A program made the position numbers and the translations under genes. A stretch of DNA of 64,000 nucleotides, taken from Pseudomonas sp. S09G 359 (GTDB lineage Bacteria; Pseudomonadota; Gammaproteobacteria; Pseudomonadales; Pseudomonadaceae). The stretch spans positions 4,679,501 to 4,743,500 of the forward strand of contig NZ_CP025263.1 in the NCBI RefSeq assembly GCF_002843605.1. Reading direction: 5' to 3'. A model generated the notes under the pieces. It saw only the letters and a program-made list of their open reading frames with translations. It searched no databases and had not been told where the DNA came from. Positions 51,692-60,769 of this stretch are shown piece by piece. How positions within the stretch are numbered: the stretch's first letter is position 1; each line of letters opens with the position of its first letter.

Positions 51692-52903
51692 TCAGCAACC
51701 GCTCAGCGCGACCTGCGGGCGTTCGCCGGCAAAGAACCAGGGCCGCAAGCGCACGCCCACGCTGTTGCCGATAAACGCGGCCACCAACCATACCCAGCCA
51801 TGCAGGCTGCCGGAGGCGATGCCGCTGAAATACGCGCCGATGTTGCAGCCGTAGGCCAGGCGCGAGCCGTAGCCGAGCAACAAGCCACCGATCACCGCCG
51901 CCAACAGGGAACGCGCGGGGATTTTCAGGCTCGGCGCAAAACGCCCGGCCAGGCCTGCGGCCAGCAGTGCACCGAGGACGATGCCGATGTCCATGACGCT
52001 GGTGATGTCTTCCCACACCGGCGCGGCCAGGGCCTTGGCATTGCCAGGCATCTGCCAGAACGCCCAGCTGGCCACATCCACACCCAGGCCGCTGGCGACC
52101 TTGGCGCCCCACAAGGCGAAGGCCGAGGTAATGCCCCACGGCCGCCCGGCCAGCGCCAGGGTGGCGTAGTTGAGCAGTGCCAAGCCAATCGCGCCCCATA
52201 CCAACGGCCATGGCCCGCGCAGGAAACGGCGCAGGCCTTGATGCTCGCTGGTCACGCCTGGTTCGAGCTGACCGTGACGGCCCTTCTCCAAACGTACGGT
52301 AACGGCGGCAATCAGACCGAACACCGCCAGGCTCGCGAGCAAGGCCGGCACCACGCCGAAGCTCTTGACGATGGACACCGCCGGGAACGCCGGCAGCGCA
52401 AACCACCAGTCAACGTGGTGAGTGGCGATCAGCGAACCGCAGATGAAGAAGAACAACGTCACCAGCATGCGCGCATTACCGCCGCCCACGGTGAACAGCG
52501 TGCCCGACGCACACCCGCCGCCCAACTGCATGCCGATGCCGAAAATAAACGCACCAAACACCACCGACACCCCAGCCGGCGCCACCAGCCCGACCACCGG
52601 CTGCCCGAACAACGTGCCTGCCCCCAGCGCCGGGAAAAACAGCAGCACCGCCACCGTCAGCATCACCATTTGCGCGCGCAGGCCAGCGCCACGTCGGTCC
52701 TTGATAAACACGCGCCAGGCCGAGGTGAAACCGAAGGCAGCATGGTAGAGAGTCAAGCCCAGTGCCGCGCCGACGACCAGCAACAACACCTGGCGCGAGC
52801 CGACGCTGTTCTGCAGGAACAGGGCGCCAAGCACCAGAACGATAAAGGCCACCAACGGCGCGAAGGGCTTGCGCGCGGGAGTGAGAGAAACGGAGGTGCT
52901 CAT
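51692..52903 (-). CDS. YeeE/YedE family sulfur-compound transporter
   Basis: A 403-aa inner-membrane protein with about 10 hydrophobic helices. Signature loops with conserved cysteines are MQLGGGCASGTLFTVGGGN (about 123-141) and LAYGCNIGAYFSGIASGS near the C-terminus, as in the thiosulfate importer YeeE/TsuA and YedE. It probably imports thiosulfate or a related sulfur/selenium compound. Usual TusA-like partners are not next to it. Upstream is the third REPIN array. Confidence 0.9.
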   Translation of the reverse strand: MSTSVSLTPARKPFAPLVAFIVLVLGALFLQNSVGSRQVLLLVVGAALGLTLYHAAFGFTSAWRVFIKDRRGAGLRAQMVMLTVAVLLFFPALGAGTLFGQPVVGLVAPAGVSVVFGAFIFGIGMQLGGGCASGTLFTVGGGNARMLVTLFFFICGSLIATHHVDWWFALPAFPAVSIVKSFGVVPALLASLAVFGLIAAVTVRLEKGRHGQLEPGVTSEHQGLRRFLRGPWPLVWGAIGLALLNYATLALAGRPWGITSAFALWGAKVASGLGVDVASWAFWQMPGNAKALAAPVWEDITSVMDIGIVLGALLAAGLAGRFAPSLKIPARSLLAAVIGGLLLGYGSRLAYGCNIGAYFSGIASGSLHGWVWLVAAFIGNSVGVRLRPWFFAGERPQVALSGC

Positions 52904-53061
52904 GGGGTATCTCGGTTCGTTTGAAAAAGGTGAATTGCGAGGGCCGCGAGTATAAACCCAGAGGACAATGATCGGCTTCAGCCCCCTGCTTTTTGTGGCG
53001 ATGTATGGCCACAGCAACACCCGTGGCTGGCTGTGTGGCGATGCATGGCCATAGGAATACC

Positions 53062-54044
53062 CGTGGCGAGCGGGCTTGCCCGCGTTGGGACGCGAAGCGG
53101 CCCCGAGTTCAAGCATCGCGGTTCAACTGACAAAACGCGGCGACTGTTTTGGGGCTGCTGCGCAGCCCAACGCGGGCAAGCCCGCTCGCCACAAAGGCGG
53201 CGCTGGCTGTGTGGCGGTGTGTGGCCAGAACGACACTGTGGCTGACTGTGTGGCCAAACCAACACCCGTGGCGAGCGGGCTTGCCCGCGTTGGGGCGCGA
53301 AGCGGCCCCGGGTTAAAGCACCGCGGTTCAACTGACAAAACGCGGCGACTGTTTTGGGGCTGCTGCGCAGCCCAACGCGGGCAAGCCCGCTCGCCACAAA
53401 GGCAGCGCTGGCTGTGTGACGGTGTGTGGCTAGAACGACACCCGTGGCTGGCTGTATGGTCAAACCAACACCCGTGGCGAGCGGGCTTGCCCGCGTTGGG
53501 GCGCGAAGCGGCCCCGGGTTCAAGCACCGCGGGTTAACTGACAAAACGCGGCGACTGTTTTAGGGCTGCTGCGCAGCCCAACGCGGGCAAGCCCGCTCGC
53601 CACAAAGGCGGCGCTGGCTGTGTGGCGGTGTGTGGCCAGAACGACACCGTGGCTGACTGTGTGGCCAAAGCAATACCCGTGGCGAGCGGGCTTGCCCGCG
53701 TTGGGGCGCGAAGCGGCCCCGGGTTCAAGCACCGCGGTTCAACTGACAAAACGCGGCGACTGGTTTGGGGCTGCTGCGCAGCCCAACGCGGGCAAGCCCG
53801 CTCGCCACAAAGGCGGCGTTGGCTGTGTGGCGGTGTATGGCCAGAACGACACCGTGGCTGACTGTGTGGCCAAACCAACACCCGTGGCTGGCTGTATGGC
53901 CAAAGCAACACCCGTGGCGAGCGGGCTTGCCCGCGTTGGGGCGCGAAGCGGCCCCGGGTTCAAGCACCGCGGGTTAACTGACAAAACGCGGCGACTGGTT
54001 TGGGGCTGCTGCGCAGCCCAACGCGGGCAAGCCCGCTCGCCACA
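53062..54044. repeat. REPIN array, five units of about 206 bp
   Basis: REPINs of the GTGGCGAGCGGGCTTGCCCGCG family begin at 53062, 53267, 53473, 53678 and 53913 (spacings 205, 206, 205, 235). The interior is nearly constant (GCGGTTCAACTGACAAAACGCGGCGACTG, split here only for description). Spacers are built from variants of GGCTGNCTGTGTGGCC. The last spacer has an extra 30-bp duplication. Between 52904 and 54154 I see no gene. Confidence 0.93.
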
Positions 54045-54133
54045 ATTGGCCAGCTCTGCACAATTGGCCCGCTCTGTACAACTGGCCCGCTTGCCACAAC
54101 TAGCCGCCTGCCACATCAAGCCGGCTTGCCACG
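54042..54133. repeat. 18-bp minisatellite at the end of the third array
   Basis: Five degenerate units of about 18 bp of the type CACAATTGGCCCGCTCTG follow the last REPIN, changing stepwise toward CACATCAAGCCGGCTTGC. It parallels the 17-bp minisatellite at the edge of the trmK array. Confidence 0.7.
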
Positions 54134-54154
54134 AGGAGTCCGTTCACTACTGGG

Positions 54155-54952
54155 TCAGCTGCGCCCTACCGACCCCGATACCGGAAGATTGCCCAGCAAC
54201 TTGAGCCCGGTGCTCTTCACGAAGGTGTCGTAGTCCATCGGTTTCTGAATGCGGGTTTCGGCGTTGGGCAGCACGTAGGCCCAGGCGCGCTGGGACGAGG
54301 CGTCGTACACCAGCTTGAACAGGCGCGTCGGCACCCAGACCTGGTTGTCGCCGATGGTGCTATGGCCCGAGTCGAACAGCGGGCCGGTAAACACGTACAC
54401 ATCGCCACCGGCGCGCACGGCGAATTTGCGCACGTCGGCCTCGACCTTGCTCCATATCTTGCGGTTGTTGGTGGGGTCCTGGGGCACCATGTTCGACAGC
54501 GCAAAGGACTGCGCCATGGCCTTCGCATCAGGGGCATCGGCGGCCGGCGATTGATGGCCACGGTCCATCGCCGGTTGCTGGCCGTGGTAGTCGCTCAACT
54601 CCGCGCGACCACCCTTGGGCAGGCGTGGGTCGGCGTAGAAATGGTTGGTGCGTTCCTCGCCTTTGGCCGCGTTGAGCTGGCGTGCGTTAAGGCGTTCGAC
54701 CACCACCAATGGCGTCTTGCTGGTTTGCGAATACACCACCGCAAAGTGGTCGGAGCACAGCGCCAACGGCTTCATGCTGGCGGGGACGGTGGCGGTGTTG
54801 ATCGGTGTTGAAGCGGGAAATATATCGGCGCAGGCGTCAAACGAGAGTCGTTGTTCCTGGCTGGAGTAGAGGTCCATCACACCCCGGGCGTGAGCACCGG
54901 TGGCGAGCAGGAAAAAGGCCGACAGGCCGACTGCAATGTTGCGTAAGTGCAT
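54155..54952 (-). CDS. Secreted DNA/RNA non-specific endonuclease
   Basis: From ATG 54952 the product is 265 aa with a signal peptide (NIAVGLSAFFLLATGAHA). The beta-beta-alpha-metal nuclease site is MDRGHQSPAADAPDAKAM, with His as general base, followed by SNMVPQDPTNNRKIW containing the Mg-binding Asn. This is the NucA/Serratia-nuclease family, degrading DNA and RNA outside the cell or in the periplasm. It may serve nutrient scavenging. No immunity gene is adjacent. Confidence 0.92.
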   Translation of the reverse strand: MHLRNIAVGLSAFFLLATGAHARGVMDLYSSQEQRLSFDACADIFPASTPINTATVPASMKPLALCSDHFAVVYSQTSKTPLVVVERLNARQLNAAKGEERTNHFYADPRLPKGGRAELSDYHGQQPAMDRGHQSPAADAPDAKAMAQSFALSNMVPQDPTNNRKIWSKVEADVRKFAVRAGGDVYVFTGPLFDSGHSTIGDNQVWVPTRLFKLVYDASSQRAWAYVLPNAETRIQKPMDYDTFVKSTGLKLLGNLPVSGSVGRS

Positions 54953-55008
54953 GTTTTTAAATCTTATCGTGAGGGATAAACGGGACCTATGGACCCTCAC
55001 AATGCACT

Positions 55009-55632
55009 TTAGTGCTGGCCCAGCCCGATCGAATTCCACGCGGCTTCAGCCAGCAACTCGCGATACGCCTGGGGGCTCTGCTTGACCTTGGCCGACAGCC
55101 AGGCACGTGAGTAGCTTTCGGCAGCGCCGATGATCAGCGAAGGAATCAGTTCCGCCGGCAGATGGCTGAACGATTCCTTGCGATCGGCGCTGCTCATCCA
55201 GTCCTGCAACTGCCGGTTGCGCTGGCGGTTGCGCGCGATCAGCTCGTCCTTGAACGGTCCGTTGGACACCGCAAAGCGACTCTGGAAAACAAAGCGCGCC
55301 CAGTCCGGCTGTGCGTCCACCCACTCGACGTAGCTGTACACCAACGCCACCACCCCTTCGCGCGCCGTGCTCGCCGCTTGCAGGAAGCGGTCGCGCAGCA
55401 CGGCCTGGTCCTCCAGCGCGGCAAAAAACAGCGCGGCCACCAGCCCCTCTTTACTGCCGAAATGATGGTAGATGGCGCCCACGCTGGTGTCGCAGCGTGC
55501 GCGAATGGTTTCGATATTGGTCGCCTCGATACCCACCTCGTTAAAACACGCCAGCGCCTCACGCAGGATGTTGCGCTTGAGGTCGCTGCGCCGGCCGGGG
55601 AAGGTGCGTTCGATGAGATCGATGGAGTGCAT
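55009..55632 (-). CDS. TetR-family regulator
   Basis: From ATG 55632 the product is 207 aa. The helix-turn-helix is NEVGIEATNIETIRARCDTS then VGAIYHHFGSKEGLVAALF at about residues 33-72. The C-terminal ligand domain is of the usual length. It is divergent from the DUF4442 gene, and two palindromes lie between them, so it most likely represses that gene and itself. Confidence 0.9.
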   Translation of the reverse strand: MHSIDLIERTFPGRRSDLKRNILREALACFNEVGIEATNIETIRARCDTSVGAIYHHFGSKEGLVAALFFAALEDQAVLRDRFLQAASTAREGVVALVYSYVEWVDAQPDWARFVFQSRFAVSNGPFKDELIARNRQRNRQLQDWMSSADRKESFSHLPAELIPSLIIGAAESYSRAWLSAKVKQSPQAYRELLAEAAWNSIGLGQH

Positions 55633-55695
55633 GCAAAGAGGCGCCAAATAAAAGCAGTTTATAGGTTGATCGTCCGGGTTGACACTCGCGACGTT

Positions 55696-55729
55696 AACGG
55701 AATATTGTTCCGTTACAGAATATTATTCT
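55696..55729. promoter_or_regulatory. Two palindromes in the TetR/DUF4442 divergent region
   Basis: AACGGAA-TATTG-TTCCGTT (55696-55714) and AGAATA-T-TATTCT (55717-55729) are both perfect inverted repeats, two bases apart, 25 bp before the DUF4442 start. The first has the size of a TetR operator. Confidence 0.6.
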
Positions 55730-55753
55730 TTTAAGCCAATAAGAGGATATCCC

Positions 55754-56194
55754 ATGAGCCAGACACTCGGCCTGTTCAATAGCGCAGGGCCCGCCGCCTT
55801 CAGCCAGATGGTGTGCCAGATGGCACCGTACTTCAGCAGCGTCGCCCCGGAGTTCGTTGAACTGAGCCCAAACCGTGCGGTGGTCAACGTGCCGTTTCGC
55901 AAGGAAATCACTAACCACCTCGCCTCGGTGCATGCCATTGCCCTGTGCAACGCCGCCGAACTGGCCGGCGGCACCATGACCGACGTCTCGATACCCGCCG
56001 GCGCACGCTGGATTCCCAAGGGCATGACGGTTGAATACCTGGCCAAGGCAAAAACCGCCATTCGTGCGGTGGCCGACGGCAGCAGCATCGATTGGCATAC
56101 CGCCGGGGACAAGATTGTGCCGGTGGACATCTACGATGAAGGCGACGTCAAAGTGTTTACAGCGCGCATCACCATGAATGTGAAGCTGGCCTAG
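55754..56194 (+). CDS. Hotdog-fold DUF4442 protein
   Basis: A 146-aa DUF4442 protein from ATG 55754 (AGAGG upstream). The hotdog thioesterase pattern is seen in NHLASVHAIALCNAAELAGG at about residues 54-73 and in the strand VFTARITMNVKLA at the end. DUF4442 proteins are thought to act on acyl thioesters, but substrate and activity are unproven. It is controlled, I infer, by the divergent TetR regulator. Confidence 0.87.
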   Translation: MSQTLGLFNSAGPAAFSQMVCQMAPYFSSVAPEFVELSPNRAVVNVPFRKEITNHLASVHAIALCNAAELAGGTMTDVSIPAGARWIPKGMTVEYLAKAKTAIRAVADGSSIDWHTAGDKIVPVDIYDEGDVKVFTARITMNVKLA

Positions 56195-56201
56195 AACTAG
56201 C

Positions 56202-57419
56202 TCAATGCCCCACGACGGCGGGCCCATCGGCAGACCGCTTCCCCGGTTTGAAGCCATGGGCACGCGCCGTCCACGCGATCACCAACGCGAGCAGCGCCAA
56301 GCCCAGCATCGCCCAGGGAAACGCCGCCACACCCCAGCGGTCCAGCAACACCCCGCCCACCACGCCGCTGCCGGCAATCGCGCTGTTCCACGCCACCACG
56401 TTCAGCGATAACGCCACATCCGCGCCCTCGCCCGCCGCGTCAGCCAGGGCGGTTTGCAGCAGGGTCGCGGCGCCGCCGAAACTCAGGCCCCACACCGCCA
56501 CGCCGAGGTAGATCACCTGGGGCACCTTGCCCAGCACGCCAAATACCACACTCACCGCGGCAAACATCACCAGGCTCACCAGCACGGTGTTACGCAGCAG
56601 CGGTTCGACCAGCCTCGCGGTGATCCAGATGCCGGCCAACGCCGCAACCCCGAACACCAGCAACACCAGGTCCACGCGCGCGGCCAGGCCCGCCGGCGTC
56701 ACGAACGGGGCGATGTAGGTGTAGAGAATGTTGTGGGCCAGCATCCAAGTGATCACCACCGCGAGTACCGGACGTACGCCAGGGGTGGTCAACACGCTGC
56801 GCAGTGACACGCGTTGATGGGCGGGCTGCGGCGCGTAGTCCGGGACTTTCACCAGCACCCAGGCAATCAGCACCAGGCTCACGGCCGACATCAGGCCAAA
56901 GGTCGTGCGCCAGCCCACCAGCCCGCCGAGCCAGGTGCCCAGCGGCACCCCCAGCGACAGCGCAATCGGCGTGCCGACCATCGCCAGCGCCAGCGCCTTG
57001 CCCTGTTGATGGGGCGCGACCATACGGCGGGCGTAACCGGCCAACAGGCTCCAGGCCAACCCCGCCGCCACACCGGCAAAGAAGCGCGCCACCAGGGTCA
57101 CGCCATAGTGCGACGACAGCGCGGTGATCGAGTTGAACAGCAGAAAGCCGACGATGGTCAGCAGCAACACATTGCGCCGGCGCCAGCCACGGGTGGCGAT
57201 CGTCAGGGGGATCACCGCCAGCACCGAACCCAGCGCATAGGCGGTGACCATCTGCCCGGCCATCGACGGCGATATCGCCAGGCCGTCGCTGATCAGCGGC
57301 AACAGGCCAGCGGGCAGGGTTTCGGTGACGATGCAAATGAAGCCGGTCATGGCCAGGGCAAGCAAGGCGCCGATGGGCAGGCGCTCGGATGCGGCCGGTA
57401 AGGTCAGTGAGGGGGTCAC
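56202..57419 (-). CDS. MFS efflux transporter (DHA1 family)
   Basis: A 405-aa protein with 12 predicted helices. It shows LPAGLLPLISDGLAISPSMAG after helix 1, LVARFFAGVAAGLAWSLLAG in helix 4 and LGVPLGTWLGGLVGWRTTF (motif C), as in DHA1 drug or sugar efflux pumps. It converges with the DUF4442 gene (7-bp gap) and is divergent from a TetR regulator that probably controls it. Confidence 0.9.
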   Translation of the reverse strand: MTPSLTLPAASERLPIGALLALAMTGFICIVTETLPAGLLPLISDGLAISPSMAGQMVTAYALGSVLAVIPLTIATRGWRRRNVLLLTIVGFLLFNSITALSSHYGVTLVARFFAGVAAGLAWSLLAGYARRMVAPHQQGKALALAMVGTPIALSLGVPLGTWLGGLVGWRTTFGLMSAVSLVLIAWVLVKVPDYAPQPAHQRVSLRSVLTTPGVRPVLAVVITWMLAHNILYTYIAPFVTPAGLAARVDLVLLVFGVAALAGIWITARLVEPLLRNTVLVSLVMFAAVSVVFGVLGKVPQVIYLGVAVWGLSFGGAATLLQTALADAAGEGADVALSLNVVAWNSAIAGSGVVGGVLLDRWGVAAFPWAMLGLALLALVIAWTARAHGFKPGKRSADGPAVVGH

Positions 57420-57447
57420 GGGTAACTCCTTTGGGATTACTTAAATA

Positions 57448-57509
57448 CTGATCGATACAGATGTTGCAGGCGGGCAACCGACATTGTCAACGACTTATGT
57501 ATCGACTAG
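57448..57509. promoter_or_regulatory. Inverted repeat in the MFS/TetR divergent region
   Basis: CTGATCGATAC (57448-57458) and GTATCGACTAG (57499-57509) are inverted copies matching at 9 of 11 positions, 40 bp apart, between the divergent start codons. They are candidate TetR half-operators or two separate sites. Confidence 0.5.
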
Positions 57510-57540
57510 TATCTATCTAACTTTGCACCGGAGACCTGCC

Positions 57541-58245
57541 ATGGCACAAATGGGCCGCCCCCGTACCTTCGACCGCGCACAGGCCGTGGAGCAGGCCCTG
57601 CACCTGTTCTGGCAGCACGGCTACGACGCCACCTCCCTTGCGCAGCTCAAGGCCGGCCTGGGTGGCGGCATCTCCGCGCCGAGTTTCTACGCGGCGTTCG
57701 GCTCCAAGGAAGCGCTGTTCGATGAATGCGTGCAGCGCTACGTGGCGACCTACGCCCAGGTCACCGAATGCCTGTGGGACGAAACCCTGCCCCCGCGCCA
57801 GGCCATCGAAACCGCGTTGCGCCAGTCGGTACGCATGCAGTGCGAAGACGGGCACCCCAAGGGCTGCATGGTCGCGCTGGGCGTGATGAGCGCGCCAAGC
57901 CCGGAGAATGCGCGGGTGGCGGATGGCTTGACCGAATCGCGGTTACGCACGCGGGCGGGGCTGGTCGCGTGTGTGGAGCGTGCCGTGCGTATGGGCCAGT
58001 TGCCGCAGCAGACGCAGGCAACGGTAATGGCCAGCGTGTTCGACAGTTTTTTGCAGGGGGTTTCCCTACTGGCCCGTGATGGGGTGCCCCACGCCACCCT
58101 CGACGCGGCGATCAGCCAACTGCTGCTGACCTGGGATGTGGCGGCGTCGATCACCGCGCCCATTCATCGCGACACGCCAGCAAAAAATCCACAAACGCCC
58201 GCACCCGATGCGGCACATAGCGCCCGTGGGGATACAACAAGGTAA
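57541..58245 (+). CDS. TetR-family regulator
   Basis: A 234-aa TetR protein beginning MAQMGRPRTFDRAQAVEQAL. The DNA-binding part ends ISAPSFYAAFGSKEALFDE at about residues 44-62, and a conserved GHPKGCMVALG follows in the ligand domain. This is the AcrR-like subfamily often found beside MFS pumps. Its last 95 bases overlap the 3' end of the LysR gene on the opposite strand, so the C-terminal extension (THAP-rich tail after about residue 200) may be recent. Confidence 0.9.
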   Translation: MAQMGRPRTFDRAQAVEQALHLFWQHGYDATSLAQLKAGLGGGISAPSFYAAFGSKEALFDECVQRYVATYAQVTECLWDETLPPRQAIETALRQSVRMQCEDGHPKGCMVALGVMSAPSPENARVADGLTESRLRTRAGLVACVERAVRMGQLPQQTQATVMASVFDSFLQGVSLLARDGVPHATLDAAISQLLLTWDVAASITAPIHRDTPAKNPQTPAPDAAHSARGDTTR

Positions 58246-59071
58246 ACGGCCGCGAACGCCCGCCAAACGGCTGCAGCACTTCCACCAGGCTGCCGTCGGC
58301 CAATTCCTGCTCGACAATAAACTTGTATGTCTGGAACAGGCCCGCGCCATGCTTGGCCAGGGTTACGCCGCCGAGCACATCGTCGGAGCAGCTGTACCCC
58401 GCCGCCCCCGAAAACTCCTGGGGCTTGCCGCCCGCCTGGAACAACCAGGAGATGCGCCGGCCATTGCTCGGCAGTTCATATTGGATGCATTCGTGGTCGG
58501 GCAAATCCGCCAGCGTTTGTGGGGTACCAGCGCGTTGCAGGTAGGACGGCGCGGCCACCACCACCAGTTCAGCGTCTTCCAGCAGCCGCGCGATCAACGA
58601 TGAGTCCGGTTGCGCACGCACGCGCACGGCCAGGTCGTAGCCCTCGGCAACGAAGTCGATATTGCGGTTGCTGATGTGGATATCCACCGTGACCTGCGGG
58701 TACAGCGCGCGAAACTTCGGTAGCAACGGCAGCAGGCGGTGGTGCGCGTAGGTGGTCGGAATGCTGATGCGCAACAGGCCGGAGGGCACCGACTGCGCGC
58801 CCATCACCTCCTGCTGGGCCTCCACCAACTGGGTCAGGGCTTGGCGGCATTGTTCGAAAAATGTGCGGCCACTGTCGGTGAGGCGAATGCTGCGGGTGGT
58901 GCGCACAAACAGGCGCGAGCCCAGGCGTTCTTCCAGGCGCGAGATGCTGCGGCTCACGGCGGCTGGGGTTACACCGGCCACCTGTGCGGCGGCGGTGAAG
59001 CTGCTGGATTCGGCGGCAAGGCAGAACAGCTCGATGCTGCCCAGCTGCAAATCTTCGAAATGGCGCTTCAT
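58151..59071 (-). CDS. LysR-family regulator
   Basis: A 306-aa LysR regulator. Winged helix: IELFCLAAESSSFTAAAQV then TPAAVSRSISRLEERLGSRL at about residues 14-54. The effector domain begins SGLLRISIPTTYAHHRLLP. It belongs to the subfamily often controlling oxidoreductases, but no obvious target lies beside it; its neighbours are the TetR gene (overlapping 3' end) and the divergent iron sigma factor gene. Confidence 0.9.
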   Translation of the reverse strand: MKRHFEDLQLGSIELFCLAAESSSFTAAAQVAGVTPAAVSRSISRLEERLGSRLFVRTTRSIRLTDSGRTFFEQCRQALTQLVEAQQEVMGAQSVPSGLLRISIPTTYAHHRLLPLLPKFRALYPQVTVDIHISNRNIDFVAEGYDLAVRVRAQPDSSLIARLLEDAELVVVAAPSYLQRAGTPQTLADLPDHECIQYELPSNGRRISWLFQAGGKPQEFSGAAGYSCSDDVLGGVTLAKHGAGLFQTYKFIVEQELADGSLVEVLQPFGGRSRPFTLLYPHGRYVPHRVRAFVDFLLACRDEWAR

Positions 59072-59192
59072 GATTGATTACACCGAATGGCGATTTTAAA
59101 GCTGACACCGCCTGTTTATCAGCCCTGATCACATAAATACAGCAACCGCTGCTGGCCACGCTTGCTTTCGCTGATGGCACACCGCCAATCTT

Positions 59193-59211
59193 GCGAATAA
59201 TTCTTATCCGC
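59193..59211. promoter_or_regulatory. Putative Fur box upstream of the iron sigma factor
   Basis: GCGAATAA-TTC-TTATCCGC is a near-perfect inverted repeat (7 of 8 pairs) resembling the Fur pattern GATAATGATAATCATTATC. It lies 15 bp before the sigma-factor start, so iron-replete Fur should repress the module. Confidence 0.6.
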
Positions 59212-59225
59212 AGACGTATCCCGCC

Positions 59226-59747
59226 ATGTCGGCCAGCAACCTCCCCTTGAACCAGGCTGTCCATGCGCTCTACACCGAGCACCATGGTTGGCTGTTCGGC
59301 TGGCTGCGCAAAAAGCTCGGCTGCCCGCATAACGCGGCGGATCTTTCCCACGATACGTTTATGCGAATTCTCACCTCCCGCGATGCCCTCGGCGGCATGC
59401 GTGAACCCCGGGCCTTCCTCACCACCACCGCGCGTCACCTGATCATCGACCGCGCGCGCCGCCGCCAGTTGGAAGACGCCTACCTGCGCGAGCTGGCGCT
59501 GACCATCGAGATGATGGAACAGTGCCAACAGTCGCCGGAACAGATTCTGGTCACCCTCGAAGCCCTGGAGCAGATCGCCTTTGTGCTCGACGGCCTCGTG
59601 CTGAATGCGCGGCAGGCGTTCTTGCTGTACTTCCTCGAAGGCCTGCGTCAAAGCGAGATCGCCAGCCGCCTGGGGATTTCCGAACGCATGGTGCGCAAGC
59701 ACTTGATGAACGCCCTGATGCACTGCAACCACGCGCTGGACGTATGA
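59226..59747 (+). CDS. FecI-type ECF sigma factor
   Basis: A 173-aa extracytoplasmic-function sigma factor of the iron-starvation group. Region 2 is HHGWLFGWLRKKLGCPHNAADLSHDTFMRIL (split about residues 19-49), followed by PRAFLTTTARHLIIDRARRR. Region 4 is FLEGLRQSEIASRLGISERM then VRKHLMNALMHC. It should transcribe the downstream receptor gene when released by the FecR-type regulator. Its stop overlaps the FecR start. Confidence 0.93.
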   Translation: MSASNLPLNQAVHALYTEHHGWLFGWLRKKLGCPHNAADLSHDTFMRILTSRDALGGMREPRAFLTTTARHLIIDRARRRQLEDAYLRELALTIEMMEQCQQSPEQILVTLEALEQIAFVLDGLVLNARQAFLLYFLEGLRQSEIASRLGISERMVRKHLMNALMHCNHALDV

Positions 59748-60694
59748 GCAGCGACCTCGACCAGCAGGCCGCAAACTGGGTGATTCGCCTCAATGAGGGC
59801 AACCTCAGCGAGCGCGAGCAGCAGCAATTCGAGCGCTGGAAAGCTGCCGACCCGCAGCATGGGGCGGCCTTTGAGCGTTTGCAGGGGTTTGTCGGGCGCT
59901 TGCAGGCCTTGCGCCCGCAACAGGCCCCGGTGCAGGCTGCGCTGGAAGCCGCGCGGGTACGCCGACGCAACCCGGCCGGGCGTGTGCTGCTGGGCTTGCT
60001 GGTGGCGCTGCCGGTGGCCCTGGCGCTGCGGGCCTACCCGCCGAGCTACCTGCTGGCCGACCAGCGCACCGCCCCGGCGCAGTGGCAGCAGGTCAAGCTG
60101 GAAGATGGCTCGCAACTGACCCTCAGCGGCAACAGCGCCGTGGACCTGACCTTCAACGGCCAGCAGCGCCAGGTGCGTTTGCTGCGCGGCGAAATCCTGG
60201 TGCAAGTGGCCCACGACGCGACGCGGCCGTTTACCGTGGTCACCGAGGACGGCCAGATGCGCGCCCTCGGCACGCGCTTTACGGTCAAGCGTGAGGCTCC
60301 GGGCACCTTGCTGAGCATGCTCGAGTCAACCGTCGCCGCCACCGACGCCAGCCAGCATGATGACGTGCAGGTCAGCGCCGGCGAACAGGCGCGCATTACC
60401 CCGGACGCGGTGAAACGGCTAGGCAGGATCGACCCGCGCGCCACCGACGACGCCTGGAAACACCATCAACTGGTGGTGCAGGACCGTCCCCTGCCGGAAG
60501 CCCTCGACGAGCTCGCGCGCCAATACGGCGGCCATGTTCAGTTCAATCGCCAGCAGTTGGCCGATCTGCGCGTGTCCGCCGTATTGCCGCTGGATAACCC
60601 GCGTCGCGCCCTGCAATTGATCGCCGATGGCCTGCCGGTGCGCATCCGTTCGTTCAGCCCGTGGTGGTTGCAGATCGAGCGCCAGGAAAAATAG
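59744..60694 (+). CDS. FecR-type anti-sigma regulator
   Basis: A 316-aa FecR family protein from ATG 59744, overlapping the sigma gene by four bases. N-terminal cytoplasmic part: QQAANWVIRLNEGNLSEREQ with two conserved Trp (also FERWKAADPQH). A membrane helix is at about 84-102 (VLLGLLVALPVALALRAY). The periplasmic FecR domain contains VKLEDGSQLTLSGNSAVDL and RLLRGEILVQV. It relays the signal from the receptor's N-terminal domain to the sigma factor. Confidence 0.93.
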   Translation: MSSDLDQQAANWVIRLNEGNLSEREQQQFERWKAADPQHGAAFERLQGFVGRLQALRPQQAPVQAALEAARVRRRNPAGRVLLGLLVALPVALALRAYPPSYLLADQRTAPAQWQQVKLEDGSQLTLSGNSAVDLTFNGQQRQVRLLRGEILVQVAHDATRPFTVVTEDGQMRALGTRFTVKREAPGTLLSMLESTVAATDASQHDDVQVSAGEQARITPDAVKRLGRIDPRATDDAWKHHQLVVQDRPLPEALDELARQYGGHVQFNRQQLADLRVSAVLPLDNPRRALQLIADGLPVRIRSFSPWWLQIERQEK

Positions 60695-60769
60695 TTTTAC
60701 CCGCCGGGTTCCGCTTTTCAGCACTGCCCCGTCAAGGAAGAAAGCACCTCAATAACAGGAAATTCTTCC

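Noticed and set aside
53062..54204. Overlapping open frames up to 194 codons in the third array
   Set aside because: They translate the REPIN (GLARVGARSG, AAQRGQARSP) and have no coding signal of their own.
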